Positions 20,601 to 29,600 of a stretch of DNA of 64,000 nt are shown piece after piece. Position 1 is the stretch's first letter. Every line of letters starts with the position of its first letter. Source of the DNA: Tridacna crocea (Eukaryota > Mollusca > Bivalvia > Cardiida > Cardiidae); contig OX031065.1 in NCBI GenBank assembly GCA_943736015.1, positions 1,991,501 to 2,055,500 on the forward strand, read 5' to 3'. The notes under the pieces were generated by a model, which saw only the letters and a list, made by a program, of their open reading frames with translations, made no database searches and was not told the origin of the DNA. The position numbers and the translations under genes are program-made.

Positions 20601-23600
20601 TAATTTAATTCCGAGCTTTAACTACCCTGAAGTTAGGCTTTTAAAAACATTGTGGAAAAAGAAGAAAAGGCAGGCAACCAGCATTTTCTCCTTTACCCAT
20701 AATGTTCTCTATCCTATAAAAGGGAAATCTCACCATTTGAACAGTATTTTAATTGTTATCTGCAAATGCTATCAATTTTAACCTGTATAAAATTTCGTTT
20801 GGTAAAGAGTTTGTAAAAAACACCTTCAGTTTATAATACTTACACCTTTAATTTTTTACCAAACGACAAAATTTTAGACTTGACAGCACTTGCAGACGAC
20901 AAAATCAACGCTACTCAAAAATTGAAATTTGTTTCCAGCAGGGTAGCAAACATTGTGGGAAAAGGAGAAAATGCTGGTTACCAGCATTTTCTCCTTTTCC
21001 CACGATGTTTTCTAAAGCTTTCCTTTCAGGGACCTGAAAACCAGGGATTGTTTGGGAAAATGTTTAAAGACAACAAAAACTTAACTTAGGTCCTTATGGA
21101 ACCCAATTGCAGACAACAAATAAATTGAGTCATAATGGTAAGATTTGTCTCCAGAAGGAAAAGATTTGAAAGTATAGATATGATCAAATGATTGATTTCC
21201 TATTTTACATGTGGTGTCTTTGTTTTGAATTTGTCGGGTACACAATCTTGTGATGTTCTTTTTGTTATATTAACCAAAGTAAGGCAAAATCATGAAAATG
21301 AAAACCAGGGTTTTCTCTTTTCCTAAAATCATTTTCAAAAGCCCTTCTCCCTAGGTTGTTAAAACTTGAGATAAAACCCGTCCAATGAGAAAAACTTGTC
21401 TCATATTTGACTTCGACTTTTTTTTCCAGTTGGTCAAATATAAGATGAGTTTTTCTCATAAGACGAGTGAGGATCAAAGCAGGGCAAGTGTTTTTTCAAA
21501 GTCACTTGTCCTACAGGACGGGTGTCTTCTCCCTGAGGTCCCAAGCTAAAGACCTGTAAGTGGGTGTCACTGTCAACTTTGAGATTTTTCACTGACCCAT
21601 AATTTAGGCGTGAGTAGTGGTGTACATCTTAGGAAGCAGAATTGAAAGAGATAAGTAAAGTTGTAATAACTTCTTTCTGAATCGATATAAAATAAATAAT
21701 TCTAAACAACCCACCATCTTCTATTTTAATTCGTAATGTATTCTACCCTACCAGCCTATCAGGGTCAAACTTCATGATGTGGGCTATGTTTAATTTGTCA
21801 TCTGTAAATACCTTCCATTATTTGTTTGGTAAGGAGTTTATTGGTAAAGAATTATAAGTGACCTTTTCACAAAACCTGTTGGTCCCTGGATGATAGAGAG
21901 ATTTCCTGGCTTTTTATCTCATAATCTAAGAGCAGCTCTCGTAGCTCTGTAAACAGAATGTGGTTCAGAAGCCAACCATGTTTTTCCCGTCTTAGAACTT
22001 CCTCGGCCTGAAATAAATACATAAGTCATGCTCTGTGAAGAGGGGGCTTAATGCATCTGTGAAAAGTATCGACCAAGGTCAGCCTGTGCAGTCTGCATAT
22101 ACTGACCTTGGTTGAAATTTTTCATTATCTGTTGAATATCTATATGTAGAAAGACCATCTGTGAAAAGTATCGACCAAGGTCAGCCTGCGCAGTCTGCAT
22201 ATACTGACCTGGGTTGAAACTTTTCGTTATCTGTGTGTCATGGATCCCCCCTTTTGCCAGAACATGGTTCAGATATTTTTATACATTTATCAACCAGTCT
22301 GTTGATCTGCAACCAAAAAAAATACCTCTCAAAACAATCAAAGGGAGAAAAACCACAATACATGTCTTCTCCATTTACCTACAACATGTTTTTTACCTTT
22401 TAACTCTTTATCAAACGGAAAATTTTTAGACTGGTCCAAATTAAAAGTATTTGCAGATGACAATTTCATAGTGGCTCAAATGACACAATCTTTCTTTGAT
22501 AGGGTTGAAAACTTTGTGGGAAGAGGAGAAAATGCTGGTTACCAGCATTTTCTCCTTTTCCCACAATGTTTTCAAAAGGCTTCATTCCCAGGGTCGTTAA
22601 AAGTTGTCATTGGTAAAGGGTTAACTCTTTCTGAACTGGTCCAAATCAAAACCACTTTCAGACGACAAAATTAACGTGACTTAAATATTAAAATTTGTTT
22701 CCAGCAGGGTAAAAAACATTGGTGGAAAAGGAGAAAATGTTGGTTAACAGCATTTTCTTCTTTTCCTATGACATTATCAAAAGGGTTCTTTATCTGGGTC
22801 ATGAAAACTAGAGACAGTACGGGAAAGGGTTGATTCTTTAGCATGTGACAAAGTTTAGAACGTTCACAATGAAAGCATTAATTTTGTAGATGATAAATCA
22901 AATGAGACTCAAATAATGACATTTGTACCTGAAAAAATAGAAAATATTAAATGTATTAATAAGCAAAAAGGAGAAAAGGCTGGTTACTAGCATTTTCCTA
23001 CAATGTTTTCAAGAACCCCCTCCAGTCTATGAGAAAATACTTTTAAACCCACTTTCTGTAATTTTGTTATGAATGAGACTGATTGGTAAATGTGTTACAC
23101 TGACATAAAGTTCCAGATCATAGGGAGTGACCCTATTCTAAGTCCATCATTTCTCTTTGAAAATCCTATGTTGTGGGTATCCATTAGAATCACTTCGATG
23201 AGACAATACTGAGTACCCACAACATAGGGTTTAGTATAGAATAAGTTATATTTTCAATTTTGAAATCAAAATCACTCCCTCTATCTGGAGCTCTGTTGAT
23301 ATCAGTCCATATTTCAGTCTGCTCTGTGAAAAGGAAGCGGGTTAACTCGGCCTGGTACCAACTCGGCCCCTGAGTCAACTCGGCCTCGGGTCAACTCGGC
23401 CTGGTACCAACTCGGTCCCTGAGTCAACTCGGCCTCGGGTCAACTCGGCCTGGTCAACTTGGCCCATTTACAATCCATTAGGCAAAATGGGGTATCAGAT
23501 ATGTAAATGATTTAAATTTGTATACTTTAGGTATAAATAAATGATTCTAAGATGGTATAATGTTTGAGCACTTGTCAGAATAAGACAGAAAGAGCGTTCA

Positions 23601-26600
23601 GTTACAAATGGACATTTAGTGTAGTGTTCAGCGAGTATTCATAAACATTTCATGTTACTCTTATCAGTATTCTTTCACGGGCATTTGACATCCCGAGAGC
23701 AATGATAAAATTATTTTGACTTTAATAAAATTATTTTTAGAAACTAATTATTGAAAACATTCTTCTTATTGAATGATTCTGCCAACATGTACTTACTCAA
23801 GTTGATTAAAGACATTGGCTGATCTCTGCAAGTAAATTTTTCACACTTGAAAAAAAAAATGCTACAATTAAAGAATTATCAGTTATTGTTATTTGTTGTT
23901 CAGTAAAGAAAGATCGTCATGCAGATCATTTAAAATTAATTGCGGGAGCAATACATGTTTAAAGACACCGCATATTAAACTAATCCCTCAAAATTAAAGG
24001 TGGGTATTTAGAATTTTTACATCTCACTAAATTAAAAAAAAATATATCACTGAAATTTTTATGAAAAAATAATACAAATCATCAATAATTAAGACTCATA
24101 AAATTACAAAAAAACTTTTTTTGATAGTGTTCCCTTAAAAGGCTACGTAGCCTCTTAAGGTATTTTTAGATTTCGTGCCAAAAATTAATAAAGCATTGAG
24201 GGAATGTCAAGTGACTGGCACGTGACTAATAACGCTTAAATTCCTTTACATAACAAACATGTAATGATTATTTTCCATAATGTCTTCTTCGGACGCTATG
24301 CTTGAAACTTTGTCTGTGTATTCCTGTATGTGAATGAGAGAACTGATCATCTAAAAATAGAATATGTCTCTCGTTGGTGTCAACCTGGGCCTTAGTAAAT
24401 CTCTAATTTCTCGTGTTGTCAGATGTTTTTCGATTACTGGGGTTTTATGAATGCAAATTAAAAGGCTTTGGGAGTATAAGGATGATTATTTTGCATTTTT
24501 GTAAAATTTTCATCCCAAAATCTGAAGGGCCACCCTTAAGAATGAAAGACAAAAACGGATAAACATTTCAGGTGAAAGTAAGGCAATTACATAACACAAA
24601 TAAGTATTCTTCCTATTTTAATTATCTTTCTGTATAAACTTGCTAACAACACAAGCTCAGATACCTTTTAACTCATTACCACATGAGAAAATTTTGGACT
24701 GGTCTAAATTGAAAGCATTTGCAGACGACAAAAAAAAGGTGACTGAAAAATAGAAATTTGTTCTGGAAAGGGTAGAAAACACTGTGGGAAAAGGAGAAAA
24801 TGCTGGTTACCAGCATTTTCCCCTTTTCCCACAGTGTTTTCAAAAGGCTTCCTTCTCAGGGGAGTCAAAAGTAGGGATTGTGTGGTAATGGGTTAATGCA
24901 TAAGGCCGAGTTGACTCGGGCAGACTTGACCCAAGGCCGACTTGATCAGGATTCTGTGAAAAAGGCGGCTCAAAGAAATTACATAAAGTATCAACCCACG
25001 TCATCCTGGGCACTCACAGCAGGATGACCTGAGCAGCAACCTTTTGTTTTTGCTAAATTTACTGTATATCCAGGGACCATTTTACCTCAAAGCAGGATGA
25101 CCTGGGCAGCAACCTTTTGCTTTTGCTAAATTTACTGTATATCCAGGGACCATTATACACTCACAGCAGGGTGACCTGGGCAGCAACCTTTTGCTAAATT
25201 TACTGTATATCCAGGGACCATTTTACCTCACAGCAGGATGACCTGGGCAGCAACCTTTTGCTTTTGCTAAATTTACTGTATATCCAGGGACCATTTTACA
25301 CCCACAGCAGGATGACCTGAGCAGCAACCTTTTGCTTTTGCTAAATTTACTGTATATCTAGGGACCGTTTTACCTCACAGCAGGATGACCTGAGCAGCAA
25401 CCTTTTGTTTTTGCTAAATTTACTGTAAATTTACTGTATATCCAGGGGCCATTTTACCCTCACAGCAGGATGACCTGGGCAGCAACCTTTTGCTAAATTT
25501 ACTGTATATCCAGGGACCATTTTACCCTCACAGCAGGATGACCTGGGCAGCAACCTTTTACTTTTGCTAAATTTACTGTAAATTTACTGTATATCCAGGG
25601 ACCATTTTACCCTCACAGCAGGATGACCTGGGCAGCAACCTTTTGCTTTTGCTAAATTTACTGTATATCCAGGGACCATTATACCTCACAGCAGGATGAC
25701 CTGGACAGCAACCTTTTGCTAAATTTACTGTAAATTTACTGTATATCCAGGGACCATTTTACACCCACAGCAGGATGACCTGAGCAGCAACCTTTTGCTT
25801 TTGCTAAATTTACTGTATATCCAGGGACCATTTTACACTCACAGCAGGATGACCTGAGCAGCAACCTTTTGTTTTTGCTAAATTTACTGTAAATTTACTG
25901 TATATCCAGGGACCATTTTACCCTCACAGCAGGATGACCTGGGCAGCAACCTTTTGCTTTTCCTCAATTTACTGTATATCCAGGGACCATTTTACACCCA
26001 CAGCAGGATGACCTGAGCAGCAACCTTTTGCTTTTGCTCAATTTACTGTATATCCAGGGACCATTTTACACCCACAGCAGGATGACCTGAGCAGCAACCT
26101 TTTGTTTTTGCTAAATTTACTGTATATCTAGGGACCATTTTACACTCACAGCAGGATGACCTGAGCAGCAACCTTTTGTTTTTGCTAAATTTACTGTAAA
26201 TTTACTGTATATCCAGGGACCATTTTACCCTCACAGCAGGATGACCTGGGCAGCAACCTTTTACTTTTACTAAATTTACTGTAAATTTACTGTATATCCA
26301 GGGACCATTTTACACTCACAGCAGGATGACCTGGGCAGCAACCTTTTGCTTTTGCTAAATTTACTGTATATCCAGGGACCATTTTACCCTCACAGCAGGA
26401 TGACCTGGGAAGCAACCTTTTGCTTTTGCTAAATTTACTGTAAATTTACTGTATATCCAGGGACCATTTTACCTCATGAATCAGTCAGGAGCACCTAACA
26501 AAATGGATTTTTGGTCAGATTTCCATGAAACTTGCAGAGTTTGTTTATCTTATCAATAGCTTCAACCCTATTGATTTTGAAAAAATTCCTACCAACAATA

Positions 26601-29600
26601 TGGGAAAAGTAGCCATTTCAAGTTGAAAACTTTCATTTCTTTTTTACGCAATAAAGTTTTCATTTTTAGTCAGATTTCTGTGTAACTTACACAGTTTGTT
26701 TATCTCATCAATAGCTTTAATCCTATTGATTTTGAAAAAAAATCTGACAAACAGTATGGGAAAAGTAGCCATTTAAAGTTTAAAATTTCAATTTCTTGTT
26801 TACATGATAAAGTCTTCAATTTTGGTCAGATTTTCTTGAAACTTGCAGAGTTTGTTTATCTTATCAATAGCTTCAACCCTATTGATTTTAAACAAATTCC
26901 AGCAAACCGTATGGGAAAAGTAGCCATTTCAAGTTGAAAACTTTCATTTCTTGTTTACGCGATAAAGTTTTCATTTTTGGTCAGATTTCAGTGAAACGTG
27001 CACAGTTTGTTTGTATCATAGCTTGAACCCTGTCGATTTTGAAAAAATCCGACAAACAGTATGGGAAAAGAAGCCATTTCGAATCGAACGATTTCATTGC
27101 CTGTTTACACAATACAGTATTTATTTGTGATCAGATTTTTATGAATTTTCCAGCTTGTTTATCCTATCAATTGCTTTTTAACCCTGTTGAGTTTGAAAAA
27201 ATTCAACAAACAGTAATGGAAAAGTAACCATTTTTAGTTGAAAATGTCAATTTTTTTGTCTTTTTGCGTAATGAATTCCTATGTACGCTTTATTTAAAAG
27301 CAAACTCTCTGCCAGGAGAGCGTATTCAGGCCCTTCAGGGCCTTCTAGTTTTTAAGATAGACATCAAAGGCATTTCAAAGGTATTTTATCTGAATAAATC
27401 TGTATTTATCAACTATCTAGAACTTTTATTCCATGCTACACCAGAAGTGTTACGGGTCTACTACATTAAAGCTAAGTGTGACAGTGCATCATGGGATCAT
27501 AAATTACATGGCAATCAAAACCTGTATAGTCAGATTGTGTTGCTTTGAGTCTATGAGTTGATTATGATAAGAATCTTTTCTTATTCTTTTCTTTAATATG
27601 CAATTCATATCTAAAGTTATAGTTTATCTGAAATGAGAAGTCATTCAACAAGGCAATGTTCCGCCTTGCCCCTTTTTCCTGCCTCCCTGCCCCGTTTTCC
27701 TGCCTCCCTGCCCTTTTGCCTCGTCTAGAATAATCACTAAAAATGGATCTTGTAGACCCGTAACTATCTAAGTTCTTACATTGTATAATAAATCACAGAA
27801 ACCCCTTTTTCCAAGAGCATGACAGTTCCCCAGTATATTACCTGTCTAAGATCCTTGTATGTCTGGGGTGACAGGCCATCTTTATTGACATGCACAGAAA
27901 TACTTGACAACAAACTGCAGAAATCTGGATACCTCTCTACATCATCAGCTGTTAAGTTCAAATAGGGCAGTTGGCTATTCACTGAAAATTGCAATGAGAA
28001 AACAATGTTACAATGAGGCTTTTTTAGCAATATACATGTAGTAGCCAAGTTGCTTAGTGGGTGGCTGGTTTAAGGTCCAGGCTCAAAATAACTCATTGAC
28101 TATTCAACACTTATCCATCCTTGAATGGATCCCAAAAACAGACCCATTCCTAATCTGAAAATGCTACCATTTTCCTCAAAATTGTGCATGAAAATTTCCA
28201 AAAAACAAATTACGTTTCTCAATGCATAATGGACTCATTCTAAAGCAATACAATGCAGAGTGCTGTGTTTTTTTAATTCGTCGGTAATCTTAACACCAAA
28301 CATCATTTGTAATTGCAGAAAATTCTGTCTTCAGCAACCAAACTAGGAAATGAGCCATAGGTTACTGCAAGTAATATTGAAAAGAAAATCAAACCAACAG
28401 GTTCTAAGCTCCCTACAGAGTTTGACCATAAGAAGACTGACAAGTCCAGTCAAGTTTTAGATGAATATAAACACATTGTAATGCAACAATTAGTTTGTCC
28501 AAAAATGAAATCTGTTTTAAATCTGACATTCAATAGATCCAAGTTTGAATGGAGAATATTGGTCAGGCCTAAAAAATGGTTTGTATGGGTTGATATCTAC
28601 AGAAATGTTAGGTGTCGGTGAAATGGCTTAAAACCTAGAATGCCTGCATATATCCATATTTGAAGTCACATGCACAACTACACATCATAGAGACAAAATT
28701 AAAGACACCCATAATGTCTACTAACCTCTTAACTCATTACCACACAATCCCGACTTTTAACGACCCTGTGAATAAAGCCTTTACACACACTGTTTACACT
28801 GTTGTGGGATCTATCTAAGCATCAGCTTCTTGGATCCCTTTTCATAGGTTTTATTTCTTACCCGATTATGGTTCCGGTCCATAGCACTCGGCTTCGAACT
28901 TTGCTGATAGGTGTTTCCATACTTCATTTAGTTTACATTAAAACTATATACAGTTTTACATACAATTAAGTCCTCAGGCAGCCTTTTGAAAACATTGTGG
29001 GAAAAGGAGAAAATGCTGTTTAACAGCATTTTCTCCTTTTCTCACAATGTTTTCTACCCTTTTCCAAATCAAATTTTTATTTTTGATTCACGTTTGTCGT
29101 CTGCAAATGCTTTCAATTTGGACTTGTCCAAATTTTGTCGTTTGAAAAAAGTTAAAAGGCATAAAAATAAACCGGCTGCCACAATGCAACTGAAATAACG
29201 ATGAAACTGAAATTAAATACCTAGCATACAAAGCTTACAAAAAAGTTTGAACAGTACTTTAACTTGAACAATTACCGTTTAACTTCAAACATTAGACCTT
29301 AATTTATTTCATCTATTATCCGATTTCTGGTTGTGTCCGGAAATTTATCTTGTATTAAGAGTTAGACTCGCGTGGCAAGTTAGTCTATAAATAAAGCAAA
29401 TAGAAAGTGTGAATTGCCACTTCTTGAGGCTTTTACTTGTCAAAAAATGCGACATTGGCAATAAATTCCGATATTTTTACATTTTTCGTGTGTGGAAGCA
29501 AACTTCTGCGTGTTTTTCCCGTTTTCATCTGTCAAACTTTCGCGCACCTTTTCATTTCTAATGTCCAATTTGAAATTCAATTTACGCCTACATGAATATT

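Larger units (their letters stand above)
23346..24955. mobile_element. Candidate family F-like element with CTCGGCC tandem termini
   Basis: The left end is about seven 14-17-bp units beginning CTCGGCC (23346-23465). The right end has the inverse motif GGCCGAGTTGACTCGGG at 24902-24950. Between them lie AT-rich sequence, a family G element and a family A copy. The boundaries are set by the arrays alone, and I see no target duplication. Confidence 0.45.

Noticed and set aside
25010-26475. CRISPR-like array
   Set aside because: There are no unique spacers between constant repeats. The whole unit repeats, in eukaryotic intronic DNA.
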